From the NCBI GenBank assembly GCA_035771175.1, contig CM069594.1, forward strand, positions 46,489,534-46,553,533: 64,000 nt of DNA. Direction: 5' to 3'. Position 1 is the stretch's first letter, and every line of letters starts with the position of its first letter. The notes under the pieces are model-generated. The model was not told the origin of the DNA and did no database searches. It saw nothing but the letters and a program-made list of their open reading frames with translations. A program made the position numbers and the translations under genes. The stretch is from Paratinospora sagittata. Its lineage: Eukaryota > Streptophyta > Magnoliopsida > Ranunculales > Menispermaceae. This document shows, piece after piece, positions 10,111 through 22,220 of this stretch.

Positions 10111-11294
10111 TTAGTAGTTGCAGGTTAAAGAGGAAGAGAGTACAAAATGATTTGAATTACAAACGTTGTTTAATCTAAAGTTGTTTTGGGCATGCGAGAC
10201 AATGGGAATCATCAAGGTGTTAGCAGAGAATATTTCAATTAAGATAACTAGGCAAAACTGTGTAAGGTATAGAAAAGTCGAGCAACGAGAAGTGGCCACA
10301 TTTTTCTCGTTAGAAATATCTGATTTTTGTGTCAAACGTGGATAGCGTGTTATTATTGGGTTGTGTATCATGTTCTCTATTGAAAGATAGCAGGTCGATA
10401 TACACAAACCCGAGAGCTCAAGTTTTTCAGACTTTCCTATAGCGAGTTATTGAGGCCTATAGCGCGCTATTGCCCACTTTACTAAAAATGGAAAGATCAC
10501 GGCAACATCTTTATAGCGGGTTATCAAAGGGGATAGCGCGGTATAGAAAATTTTCATGAAGAACAAATGTTTTATTATACAACCCTTTCAGCGGGCTATC
10601 AACACTGATAGGGCGCTAGTGCCAACTGGAAAATTTTTGCGAATTGCTAAATAGCCTTATTTTTGGAAAATTAATATTTTGACACTGAAGAACGATTCCA
10701 TTGACTCAAAACATATTGATATAAGATTAAAAACTATTAAATAATTCAAAACTCATTGAAATTATGATTAAAACCTTTCGTAAAACATTTTTTTCAAAAT
10801 GGAATACTATATCAAAGTGATTTTGAAGACTTTTCAATTTTTTGAGTTTTAGTGCTGAGATTGATCGAGAAGTTACCCTACACACCAAAGATAAAACTCT
10901 TGCATTAGACATGAGATATGTCTTCGTTCTTCGAGCTTGATCTTTGTAGACTTCGATACCTATTGTTTGATGTGTTCTTGATGATTAGTTCAAGCTCTTA
11001 GAAAGAAGAAATACAGGTGATGTTTTCTCTTACCGAGAACACTTTAAATACTTACAGTTTAAAACAATAGATAGCCTCTGGAAATATCAGCACAAAAGGA
11101 ATAAAATAAAGAACTTGCGAAATAATGAGGTTATCTTCAAGACAGTTTGCATTTTTTATTCAATTCGAAGGTTGTTTGGACAAATGCAAGAATAACGACT
11201 TTCTTCGATTTAAACACTCTTTGGAAAGCCAGTCTAACTTGCAAAAATCTTGCGTGTTTTTTTTTTGAAATCAGAGAATGAGGGTTGGATAAAA
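10111..11294 (+). repeat. Satellite monomer 10, type B (1,184 bp)
   Basis: Complete type B: GGGCATGCGAG, GCAACGAGAAG, TTTTTGTGTCAAAC, GAGAGCTCAAG, TTATTGAGGCC. The subrepeat 2 palindrome is broken to ATAGCGCGGTAT. Followed by monomer 16 as its 6,621-bp duplicate. Confidence 0.93.
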
Positions 11295-12480
11295 TTAATA
11301 GATGCAGGTTAAAGAGGAAGAGAGCATAAAAAGATTTGAATTACAAACGTTGTTTTATCTAAAGTTTTTTTGGGCGTGCGAGACAATGGGAATCATCAAG
11401 GTGTTAGCAGAAAATATTTCAATTATGATAACTAGGCAAAACTGTGTAAGGTATAGAAAAGTCGAGCAAGGAGAAGTGGCCACATTTTTCTCGTTAGAAA
11501 TATCTGATTTTTGTCTCAAACGTGGATAGCGTGTGATTATTGGGTTGTGTATCATGTTCTCTATTGAAAGATAGCAGGTCGATATACACAAACCCGAGAG
11601 GTCGAGTTTTTCAGACTTTCCTATAGCGAGTTATCGAGGCCTATAGCGCGCTATTGCCAACTTTACAAAAAATGGAAAGATCAGGGCAACATCTTTATAG
11701 CGAGTTATCAAAGGGTATAGCGCGCTATAGACAATTTTCAAGAAAAACAAATGTTTTATTATACAACCCTATCAGCGGGCTATCAACACTGGCGAGGCGC
11801 TAGTGCCAACAGGAAAATTTTTACAAATTGCTGAATAGCCTTATTTTTGGAAAATTAATAGTTTGACACTCAAGAACCCTTCCATTGACCCAAAACATAT
11901 TGATATAAGATTAAAAACTATTAAATAATTCAAAACTCATGGAAATTATGATTAAAACCTTTCAGAAAATATTTTTTTCAAAATGGAATACTATATCGAA
12001 GTGATTTTAAAGACTTTTCAATTTTCTGAGTTTTAGTGCTGAGATTGATCGAGAAGTTACCCTACACACCAAAAATTAAACTATTGCTTTAGACATGAGA
12101 TACGTCTTCGTTCTTCGAGCTTGATCTTTGTAGACTTCGATACCTATTGTTTGATGTGTTGTTGATGATTAGTTCAAGCTCTTAGAAAGAAAAAATACAG
12201 GTGATGTTTTCTCTTACCGAGAACACTTTGCATACTTACAGTTTAAAACAATAGATAGCCTCGGGAAATCTCAGCACAAAAGGAATAAAATGAAGAACTT
12301 GCGAAATAATGAGGTTATATTCAAGACAGTTTACAATTTTGATTCAGTTCGAAGGTTGTTTGGACCAATGCAAGAATAACGACTTTCTTCGATTTAAACA
12401 CTCTTTGGAAAGATCAGTCTAACTTGCAAAAATCGTGCGTGTTCTATCTTTTAAAATCAGAGAATGAGGGTTTTATAAAA
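11295..12480 (+). repeat. Satellite monomer 11, type C (1,186 bp)
   Basis: Type C like monomers 3 and 7, with private changes: TAATAGATGCAGG at the head, GCAGAAAATATTTC and AAAGGGTATAGCGCG in subrepeat 2. All three are shared with its duplicate, monomer 17. Confidence 0.93.
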
Positions 12481-13659
12481 TTAGTAGTCGCACGTTAAAG
12501 AGGAAGTGAGTACAAAATGATTTGAATTAAAAACGTTGTTTAATCTAAAGTTGTTTTGGGCGTGCGAGACAATGGGAATCATCAAGGTGTTAGCAGAGAA
12601 TATTTCAATTAAGATAACTAGGCAAAACTGTGTAAGGTATAGAAAAGTCGAGCAAGGAGAAGTGGCCACATTTTTCTCGTTAGAAATATCTGATTTTTGC
12701 CTCAAACGCGGATAGCGTGTTATTATTGGGTTGTGTATCATGTTCTCTATTGAAAGATAGCAGGTCGATATACACAAACTCGAGAGCTCGAGTTTTTTAG
12801 ACTTTCCTATAGCAAGTTATCGAGGCCTATAGCGCGTTATTGCCCACTTTATTAAAAATGGAAAGATCACGGCAACAGCTTTATAGCGAGTTATCAAAGG
12901 GGATAGCGCGCTATAGACAATTTTCAAGAAAAAACAAATGTTTTATTATACAACCCTATCAGCGGGCTATCAACACTGATAGGGCGCTAGTGCTGACAGG
13001 AAAATTTTTGCAAATTGCTTAATAGCCTCATTTTTGGAAAATTAATAGTTTGACACTCAAGAACCATTCCATTGACCCAAAACATATTGATATAAGATTA
13101 AAAACTATTAAATAATTCAAAACTCATTGAAACTATGATTAAAACCTTCCGGAAAACATTTTTTTCAAAATGGAATACTATATTGAAGTGATTTTGAAGA
13201 CTTTTTAATTTTTTGAGTTTTAGTGCTGAAATTGATCAAGAAGTTACCCTACACACCAAAGAAAAAACTATTGCATTAGACATGAGATATGTCTTCGTTC
13301 TTCGAGCTTGAGCTTTGTAGACTTCGATAGCTATTGTTTGATGTGTTGTTGATGATTAGTTCAAGCTCTTAGAAAGAAGAAATACAGGTGGTGTTTTCTC
13401 CTACCGAGAACACTTTACATACTTACAGTTTAAAACAATAGATAGCCTCTGGAAATCTCAGCACAAAAGGACTAAAATGAAGAACTTGCGAAATAATGAG
13501 GTTATCTTCAAGACAGTTTGCAATTTTGATTCAGTTCGAAGGTTGTTTGGACAAATGCAAGACTAACGATCGATTTTAACACTCTTTGGAAAGCCAGTCT
13601 AACTTTCAAAAATCGTGCGTGTTCTTTCTTTGAAATCAGAGAATGAGGGTTTGATAAAA
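12481..13659 (+). repeat. Satellite monomer 12, type D (1,179 bp)
   Basis: Type D with the monomer-4 tail deletion (GCAAGACTAACGATCG near 13556). The palindrome of subrepeat 1 is altered to ATAGCGCGTTAT near 12831, and GCTTGAGCTTTG replaces GCTTGATCTTTG. Confidence 0.92.
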
Positions 13660-14587
13660 TTAGTAGTTGCAGGTTAAAGAGGAAGAGAGTACATAATGAT
13701 TTGAATTAAAAACGTTGTTTAATCTAAAGTTGTTTTGGGCGTGCGAGACAATGAGAATCATGAAGGTGTTAGCAGAGAATATTTCAATTAAGATAACTAG
13801 GCAAAACTGTGTAAGGTATAGAATAGTCGAGCTAGGAGAAGTGGCCACATTTTTCTCGTTAGAAATATCTGATTTTTGTCTCAAACGTGGATAGCGTGTT
13901 ATTATTGGGTTGTGTATCATGTTCTCTATTAAAAGATAGCATGTCGATATACACAAACCCGAGAGGTCGAGTTTTTCAGACTTTCCTATAGCGAGTTATC
14001 GAGGCCTATAGCGCGCTATTGCCCAATTTACTAAAAATGGAAGATCACGGCAACAGCTTTATAGCGAGTTATCAAAGGGGATGGCGCGCTATAGAAAAAT
14101 TTCAAGAAAAACAAATGTTTTATTATACAACCCTATCAGCGGGCTATCAACACTGATAGGGCGCTAGTGCCAACTGGAAAATTTTTGCAAATTGCTAAAT
14201 TGCCTTATTTTTGGAAAATTAATATTTTGACACTCAAGAACCATTCCTGTGACTCAAAACATATCGATATAAGATTTAAAACTATTAAATAATTCAAAAC
14301 TCATTGAAATTATGATGAAAACCTTCCGAAAAACCTTTTTTTCAAAATGGAATACTATATTGAAGTGGTTTTGAAGTCTTTTTAATTTTCTAAGTTTTAG
14401 TGCTGAAATTGATCAAGAAGTTACCCTACACACCAAAGATAAAACTATTGCATTAGACATGAGATATGTCTTCGTTCTTCGAGCTTGATCTTTGTAGACT
14501 TCGATAGCTATTGTTTGATGTGTTGATGATGATTAGTTCAAGCTCTTAGAAAAAAGAAATACAGGTGATGGTTTCTCTTACCGAGAA
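13660..14587 (+). repeat. Satellite monomer 13, A head / monomer-8 body, truncated (928 bp)
   Basis: Head and first subrepeat are type A (GATAGCATGTCG, GGAAGATCA). From about 14045 it reads like monomer 8 (GGGGATGGCGCGCTAT, CATTCCTGTGACTC). It ends at the same GAGAA fusion joint as monomer 8. An exchange between an A monomer and a monomer-8-like copy explains it. Confidence 0.85.
14583..14587. other. Monomer fusion joint, second occurrence
   Basis: Same GAGAA joint as at 9096-9100, but followed by TATTTCAATTTAG, where one A has become T. It lies 5,487 bp after the first occurrence and 6,621 bp before the third. Confidence 0.87.
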
Positions 14588-15599
14588 TATTTCAATTTAG
14601 ATAACCAGGCAAAATTGTGTAAGGTATAGAAAAGTCGAGCAATGCGAGGTGGCCACATTTTTCTCGTTAGAAATACCTAATTTTTGTCTCAAATGTGGAT
14701 AGCGTGTTATTATTGGGTTGTGTATCATGTTCTCTATTGAAAGATAGCAAGTCGATATACACAAACCCGAGAGCTCGAGTTTTTCAGACTTTCCGATTGC
14801 AAGTTATCGAGGCCTATAGCGCGCTATTTCCCACTTTACTAAAAATGGAAAGATCACGGCAACAGCTTTATAGCGAGTTATCAAAGGGGATAACTCGTTA
14901 TAGACAATTTTCAAGAAAAAACAAATGTTTTATTATACAACCCTATCAGCGGGCTATCAACACTGATAGGGCGCTAGTGCCGACAGGAAAATTTTTGCAA
15001 ATTGCTGAATAGCCTTATTTTTGGAAAATTAATAGTTTGACACCCAAAAACCATTCCATTGACCCAAAACATATTGATATAAGATTAAAAACTATTAAAC
15101 AAATCAAAACTCATAGAAATTATTATAAAAACCTTCCGAAAAACATTTTTTTCAAAATGGAAAACTATATCGAAGTTACCCTACACACCAAAGATAAAAC
15201 TATTGCATTAGACATGAGGTATGTCTTCGTTCTTCGAGCTTGATGTTTATAGACTTCGATACCTATTGTTTGATGTGTTGTTGATGATTAGTTCAAGCTC
15301 TTAGAAAGAAGAAATACAGGTGATGTTTTCCATTACCGAGAACACTTTACATACTTACAGTTTAAAACAATAGATAGCCTCTGGAAATCTCAGCACAAAA
15401 GGAATAAAATGAAGAACTTGCGAGATAATGAGGTTATCTTCAAGAAAGTTTGCAATTTTGATTCAGTTTGAAGGTTGTTTGGACAAATGCAAGAATAACG
15501 ACTTTCTTCGATTTAAACACTCTTTGGAAAGCTCAGTCTAACTTGCAAAAATCGTGCGTGTTCTTTCTTTGAAAATCAGAGAATGAGGGTTTTATAAAA
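14588..15599 (+). repeat. Satellite monomer 14, type G, headless (1,012 bp)
   Basis: Sister of monomer 9, with the 55-bp deletion at 15172-15176. The long plus-strand frame of monomer 9 is interrupted here and only 105 codons remain (14695-15012), shifted near their end by an extra A in AAGAAAAAACAAATG. Confidence 0.88.
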
Positions 15600-16731
15600 T
15601 TAGTAGTTGCAGGTTAAAGAGGAAGAGAGTACAAAATGATTTGAATTACAAACGTTGTTTAATCTAAAGTTGTTTTGGGCGTGCGAGACAATGGGAATCA
15701 TCAAGGTGTTAGCAGAGAATATTTCAATTAAGATAACTAGGCAAAAACTATGTAAGGTATAGAAAAGTCGAGCAACGAGAAGTGGCCACATTTTTCTCGT
15801 TAGAAATATCTGATTTTTGTGTCAAACGTGGATAGCGTGTTATTATTGGGTTGTGTATCATGTTCTCTATTGAAAGATAGCAGGTCGATATACACAAACC
15901 CGAGAGCTCAAGTTTTTCAGACTTTCCTATAGCGAGTTATTGAGGCCTATAGCGCGCTATTGCCCACTTTACTAAAAATGGAAAGATCACGGCAACATCT
16001 TTATAGCGGGTTATCAAAGGGGATAGCGCGGTATAGAAAATTTTCATGAAGAACAAATGTTTTATTATACAACCCTTTCAGCGGGCTATCAACACTGATA
16101 GGGCGCTAGTGCCGACAGGAAAATTTTTGCAAATTGCTGAATAGCCTTATTTTTGGAAAATTAATAGTTTGACACCCAAAAACCATTCCATTGACCCAAA
16201 ACATATTGATATAAGATTAAAAACTATTAAACAATTCAAAACTCATAGAAATTATTATAAAAACCTTCCGAAAAACATTTTTTTCAAAATGGAATACTAT
16301 ATCGAAGTTACCCTACACACCAAAGATAAAACTATTGCATTAGACATGAGGTATGTCTTCGTTCTTCGAGCTTGATGTTTATAGACTTCGATACCTATTG
16401 TTTGATGTGTTGTTGATGATTAGTTCAAGCTCTTAAAAAGAAGAAATACAGGTGATGTTTTCCATTACCGAGAACACTTTACATACTTACAGTTTAAAAC
16501 AATAGATAGCCTCTGGAAATCTCAGCACAAAAGGAATAAAATGAAGAACTTGCGAGATAATGAGGTTATCTTCAAGAAAGTTTGCAATTTTGATTCAGTT
16601 TGAAGGTTGTTTGGACAAATGCAAGAATAACTACTTTCTTCGATTTAAACACTCTTTGGAAAGCTCAGTCTAACTTGCAAAAATCGTGCGTGTTCTTTCT
16701 TTGAAAATCAGAGAATGAGGGTTTTATAAAA
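15600..16731 (+). repeat. Satellite monomer 15, hybrid B / G (1,132 bp)
   Basis: The first ~480 bases are type B, with GGCAAAAACTATG as in monomer 6. From subrepeat 3 (about 16081-16110) it is type G: TGCCGACAGG, ACACCCAAAAACC, and the 55-bp deletion at 16304-16308. This monomer holds the joint between the two 6,621-bp copies. Confidence 0.9.
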
Positions 16732-17915
16732 TTAGTAGTTGCAGGTTAAAGAGGAAGAGAGTACAAAATGATTTGAATTACAAACGTTGTTTAATCTAAA
16801 GTTGTTTTGGGCATGCGAGACAATGGGAATCATCAAGGTGTTAGCAGAGAATATTTCAATTAAGATAACTAGGCAAAACTGTGTAAGGTATAGAAAAGTC
16901 GAGCAACGAGAAGTGGCCACATTTTTCTCGTTAGAAATATCTGATTTTTGTGTCAAACGTGGATAGCGTGTTATTATTGGGTTGTGTATCATGTTCTCTA
17001 TTGAAAGATAGCAGGTCGATATACACAAACCCGAGAGCTCAAGTTTTTCAGACTTTCCTATAGCGAGTTATTGAGGCCTATAGCGCGCTATTGCCCACTT
17101 TACTAAAAATGGAAAGATCACGGCAACATCTTTATAGCGGGTTATCAAAGGGGATAGCGCGGTATAGAAAATTTTCATGAAGAACAAATGTTTTATTATA
17201 CAACCCTTTCAGCGGGCTATCAACACTGATAGGGCGCTAGTGCCAACTGGAAAATTTTTGCGAATTGCTAAATAGCCTTATTTTTGGAAAATTAATATTT
17301 TGACACTGAAGAACGATTCCATTGACTCAAAACATATTGATATAAGATTAAAAACTATTAAATAATTCAAAACTCATTGAAATTATGATTAAAACCTTTC
17401 GTAAAACATTTTTTTCAAAATGGAATACTATATCAAAGTGATTTTGAAGACTTTTCAATTTTTTGAGTTTTAGTGCTGAGATTGATCGAGAAGTTACCCT
17501 ACACACCAAAGATAAAACTCTTGCATTAGACATGAGATATGTCTTCGTTCTTCGAGCTTGATCTTTGTAGACTTCGATACCTATTGTTTGATGTGTTCTT
17601 GATGATTAGTTCAAGCTCTTAGAAAGAAGAAATACAGGTGATGTTTTCTCTTACCGAGAACACTTTAAATACTTACAGTTTAAAACAATAGATAGCCTCT
17701 GGAAATATCAGCACAAAAGGAATAAAATAAAGAACTTGCGAAATAATGAGGTTATCTTCAAGACAGTTTGCATTTTTTATTCAATTCGAAGGTTGTTTGG
17801 ACAAATGCAAGAATAACGACTTTCTTCGATTTAAACACTCTTTGGAAAGCCAGTCTAACTTGCAAAAATCTTGCGTGTTTTTTTTTTGAAATCAGAGAAT
17901 GAGGGTTGGATAAAA
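16732..17915 (+). repeat. Satellite monomer 16, type B (1,184 bp)
   Basis: Duplicate of monomer 10 at a distance of 6,621 bp; no difference was noticed by eye. Confidence 0.93.
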
Positions 17916-19101
17916 TTAATAGATGCAGGTTAAAGAGGAAGAGAGCATAAAAAGATTTGAATTACAAACGTTGTTTTATCTAAAGTTTTTTTGGGCGTGC
18001 GAGACAATGGGAATCATCAAGGTGTTAGCAGAAAATATTTCAATTATGATAACTAGGCAAAACTGTGTAAGGTATAGAAAAGTCGAGCAAGGAGAAGTGG
18101 CCACATTTTTCTCGTTAGAAATATCTGATTTTTGTCTCAAACGTGGATAGCGTGTGATTATTGGGTTGTGTATCATGTTCTCTATTGAAAGATAGCAGGT
18201 CGATATACACAAACCCGAGAGGTCGAGTTTTTCAGACTTTCCTATAGCGAGTTATCGAGGCCTATAGCGCGCTATTGCCAACTTTACAAAAAATGGAAAG
18301 ATCAGGGCAACATCTTTATAGCGAGTTATCAAAGGGTATAGCGCGCTATAGACAATTTTCAAGAAAAACAAATGTTTTATTATACAACCCTATCAGCGGG
18401 CTATCAACACTGGCGAGGCGCTAGTGCCAACAGGAAAATTTTTACAAATTGCTGAATAGCCTTATTTTTGGAAAATTAATAGTTTGACACTCAAGAACCC
18501 TTCCATTGACCCAAAACATATTGATATAAGATTAAAAACTATTAAATAATTCAAAACTCATGGAAATTATGATTAAAACCTTTCAGAAAATATTTTTTTC
18601 AAAATGGAATACTATATCGAAGTGATTTTAAAGACTTTTCAATTTTCTGAGTTTTAGTGCTGAGATTGATCGAGAAGTTACCCTACACACCAAAAATTAA
18701 ACTATTGCTTTAGACATGAGATACGTCTTCGTTCTTCGAGCTTGATCTTTGTAGACTTCGATACCTATTGTTTGATGTGTTGTTGATGATTAGTTCAAGC
18801 TCTTAGAAAGAAAAAATACAGGTGATGTTTTCTCTTACCGAGAACACTTTGCATACTTACAGTTTAAAACAATAGATAGCCTCGGGAAATCTCAGCACAA
18901 AAGGAATAAAATGAAGAACTTGCGAAATAATGAGGTTATATTCAAGACAGTTTACAATTTTGATTCAGTTCGAAGGTTGTTTGGACCAATGCAAGAATAA
19001 CGACTTTCTTCGATTTAAACACTCTTTGGAAAGATCAGTCTAACTTGCAAAAATCGTGCGTGTTCTATCTTTTAAAATCAGAGAATGAGGGTTTTATAAA
19101 A
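17916..19101 (+). repeat. Satellite monomer 17, type C (1,186 bp)
   Basis: Duplicate of monomer 11, sharing TAATAGATGCAGG and AAAGGGTATAGCGCG. The type C T-run precedes it near 17878. Confidence 0.93.
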
Positions 19102-20280
19102 TTAGTAGTCGCACGTTAAAGAGGAAGTGAGTACAAAATGATTTGAATTAAAAACGTTGTTTAATCTAAAGTTGTTTTGGGCGTGCGAGACAATGGGAAT
19201 CATCAAGGTGTTAGCAGAGAATATTTCAATTAAGATAACTAGGCAAAACTGTGTAAGGTATAGAAAAGTCGAGCAAGGAGAAGTGGCCACATTTTTCTCG
19301 TTAGAAATATCTGATTTTTGCCTCAAACGCGGATAGCGTGTTATTATTGGGTTGTGTATCATGTTCTCTATTGAAAGATAGCAGGTCGATATATACAAAC
19401 TCGAGAGCTCGAGTTTTTTAGACTTTCCTATAGCAAGTTATCGAGGCCTATAGCGCGTTATTGCCCACTTTATTAAAAATGGAAAGATCACGGCAACAGC
19501 TTTATAGCGAGTTATCAAAGGGGATAGCGCGCTATAGACAATTTTCAAGAAAAAACAAATGTTTTATTATACAACCCTATCAGCGGGCTATCAACACTGA
19601 TAGGGCGCTAGTGCTGACAGGAAAATTTTTGCAAATTGCTTAATAGCCTCATTTTTGGAAAATTAATAGTTTGACACTCAAGAACCATTCCATTGACCCA
19701 AAACATATTGATATAAGATTAAAAACTATTAAATAATTCAAAACTCATTGAAACTATGATTAAAACCTTCCGGAAAACATTTTTTTCAAAATGGAATACT
19801 ATATTGAAGTGATTTTGAAGACTTTTTAATTTTTTGAGTTTTAGTGCTGAAATTGATCAAGAAGTTACCCTACACACCAAAGAAAAAACTATTGCATTAG
19901 ACATGAGATATGTCTTCGTTCTTCGAGCTTGAGCTTTGTAGACTTCGATAGCTATTGTTTGATGTGTTGTTGATGATTAGTTCAAGCTCTTAGAAAGAAG
20001 AAATACAGGTGGTGTTTTCTCCTACCGAGAACACTTTACATACTTACAGTTTAAAACAATAGATAGCCTCTGGAAATCTCAGCACAAAAGGACTAAAATG
20101 AAGAACTTGCGAAATAATGAGGTTATCTTCAAGACAGTTTGCAATTTTGATTCAGTTCGAAGGTTGTTTGGACAAATGCAAGACTAACGATCGATTTTAA
20201 CACTCTTTGGAAAGCCAGTCTAACTTTCAAAAATCGTGCGTGTTCTTTCTTTGAAATCAGAGAATGAGGGTTTGATAAAA
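19102..20280 (+). repeat. Satellite monomer 18, type D (1,179 bp)
   Basis: Duplicate of monomer 12. One visible difference is GATATATACAAAC in place of GATATACACAAAC near 19390. Confidence 0.93.
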
Positions 20281-21208
20281 TTAGTAGTTGCAGGTTAAAG
20301 AGGAAGAGAGTACATAATGATTTGAATTAAAAACGTTGTTTAATCTAAAGTTGTTTTGGGCGTGCGAGACAATGAGAATCATGAAGGTGTTAGCAGAGAA
20401 TATTTCAATTAAGATAACTAGGCAAAACTGTGTAAGGTATAGAATAGTCGAGCTAGGAGAAGTGGCCACATTTTTCTCGTTAGAAATATCTGATTTTTGT
20501 CTCAAACGTGGATAGCGTGTTATTATTGGGTTGTGTATCATGTTCTCTATTAAAAGATAGCATGTCGATATACACAAACCCGAGAGGTCGAGTTTTTCAG
20601 ACTTTCCTATAGCGAGTTATCGAGGCCTATAGCGCGCTATTGCCCAATTTACTAAAAATGGAAGATCACGGCAACAGCTTTATAGCGAGTTATCAAAGGG
20701 GATGGCGCGCTATAGAAAAATTTCAAGAAAAACAAATGTTTTATTATACAACCCTATCAGCGGGCTATCAACACTGATAGGGCGCTAGTGCCAACTGGAA
20801 AATTTTTGCAAATTGCTAAATTGCCTTATTTTTGGAAAATTAATATTTTGACACTCAAGAACCATTCCTGTGACTCAAAACATATCGATATAAGATTTAA
20901 AACTATTAAATAATTCAAAACTCATTGAAATTATGATGAAAACCTTCCGAAAAACCTTTTTTTCAAAATGGAATACTATATTGAAGTGGTTTTGAAGTCT
21001 TTTTAATTTTCTAAGTTTTAGTGCTGAAATTGATCAAGAAGTTACCCTACACACCAAAGATAAAACTATTGCATTAGACATGAGATATGTCTTCGTTCTT
21101 CGAGCTTGATCTTTGTAGACTTCGATAGCTATTGTTTGATGTGTTGATGATGATTAGTTCAAGCTCTTAGAAAAAAGAAATACAGGTGATGGTTTCTCTT
21201 ACCGAGAA
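20281..21208 (+). repeat. Satellite monomer 19, A head / monomer-8 body, truncated (928 bp)
   Basis: Duplicate of monomer 13, with the same switch point and the same GAGAA fusion end (21204-21208). Confidence 0.88.
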
Positions 21209-22220
21209 TATTTCAATTTAGATAACCAGGCAAAATTGTGTAAGGTATAGAAAAGTCGAGCAATGCGAGGTGGCCACATTTTTCTCGTTAGAAATACCTA
21301 ATTTTTGTCTCAAATGTGGATAGCGTGTTATTATTGGGTTGTGTATCATGTTCTCTATTGAAAGATAGCAAGTCGATATACACAAACCCGAGAGCTCGAG
21401 TTTTTCAGACTTTCCGATTGCAAGTTATCGAGGCCTATAGCGCGCTATTTCCCACTTTACTAAAAATGGAAAGATCACGGCAACAGCTTTATAGCGAGTT
21501 ATCAAAGGGGATAACTCGTTATAGACAATTTTCAAGAAAAAACAAATGTTTTATTATACAACCCTATCAGCGGGCTATCAACACTGATAGGGCGCTAGTG
21601 CCGACAGGAAAATTTTTGCAAATTGCTGAATAGCCTTATTTTTGGAAAATTAATAGTTTGACACCCAAAAACCATTCCATTGACCCAAAACATATTGATA
21701 TAAGATTAAAAACTATTAAACAAATCAAAACTCATAGAAATTATTATAAAAACCTTCCGAAAAACATTTTTTTCAAAATGGAATACTATATCGAAGTTAC
21801 CCTACACACCAAAGATAAAACTATTGCATTAGACATGAGGTATGTCTTCGTTCTTCGAGCTTGATGTTTATAGACTTCGATACCTATTGTTTGATGTGTT
21901 GTTGATGATTAGTTCAAGCTCTTAGAAAGAAGAAATACAGGTGATGTTTTCCATTACCGAGAACACTTTACATACTTACAGTTTAAAACAATAGATAGCC
22001 TCTGGAAATCTCAGCACAAAAGGAATAAAATGAAGAACTTGCGAGATAATGAGGTTATCTTCAAGAAAGTTTGCAATTTTGATTCAGTTTGAAGGTTGTT
22101 TGGACAAATGCAAGAATAACTACTTTCTTCGATTTAAACACTCTTTGGAAAGCTCAGTCTAACTTGCAAAAATCGTGCGTGTTCTTTCTTTGAAAATCAG
22201 AGAATGAGGGTTTTATAAAA
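21209..22220 (+). repeat. Satellite monomer 20, type G, headless (1,012 bp)
   Basis: Duplicate of monomer 14, with the 55-bp deletion at 21793-21797. Near its end it reads AATAACTACTTTC, like monomer 9 and unlike monomer 14 (AATAACGACTTTC), so small conversions or new mutations have followed the duplication. Confidence 0.9.

Larger units (their letters stand above)
9460..16080 (+). repeat. 6,621-bp tandem duplication, copy 1
   Basis: Every landmark from about 9460 to 15738 recurs exactly 6,621 bp later (9548/16169, 10111/16732, 12481/19102, 13660/20281, 14583/21204, 15600/22221). Only a handful of substitutions were noticed, for example at 12775/19396 and near 15161/21782. The last ~340 bases (15739-16080) do not match their counterpart and are type B instead. 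The unit equals six monomers minus the fusion and 55-bp deletions. Confidence 0.9.
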
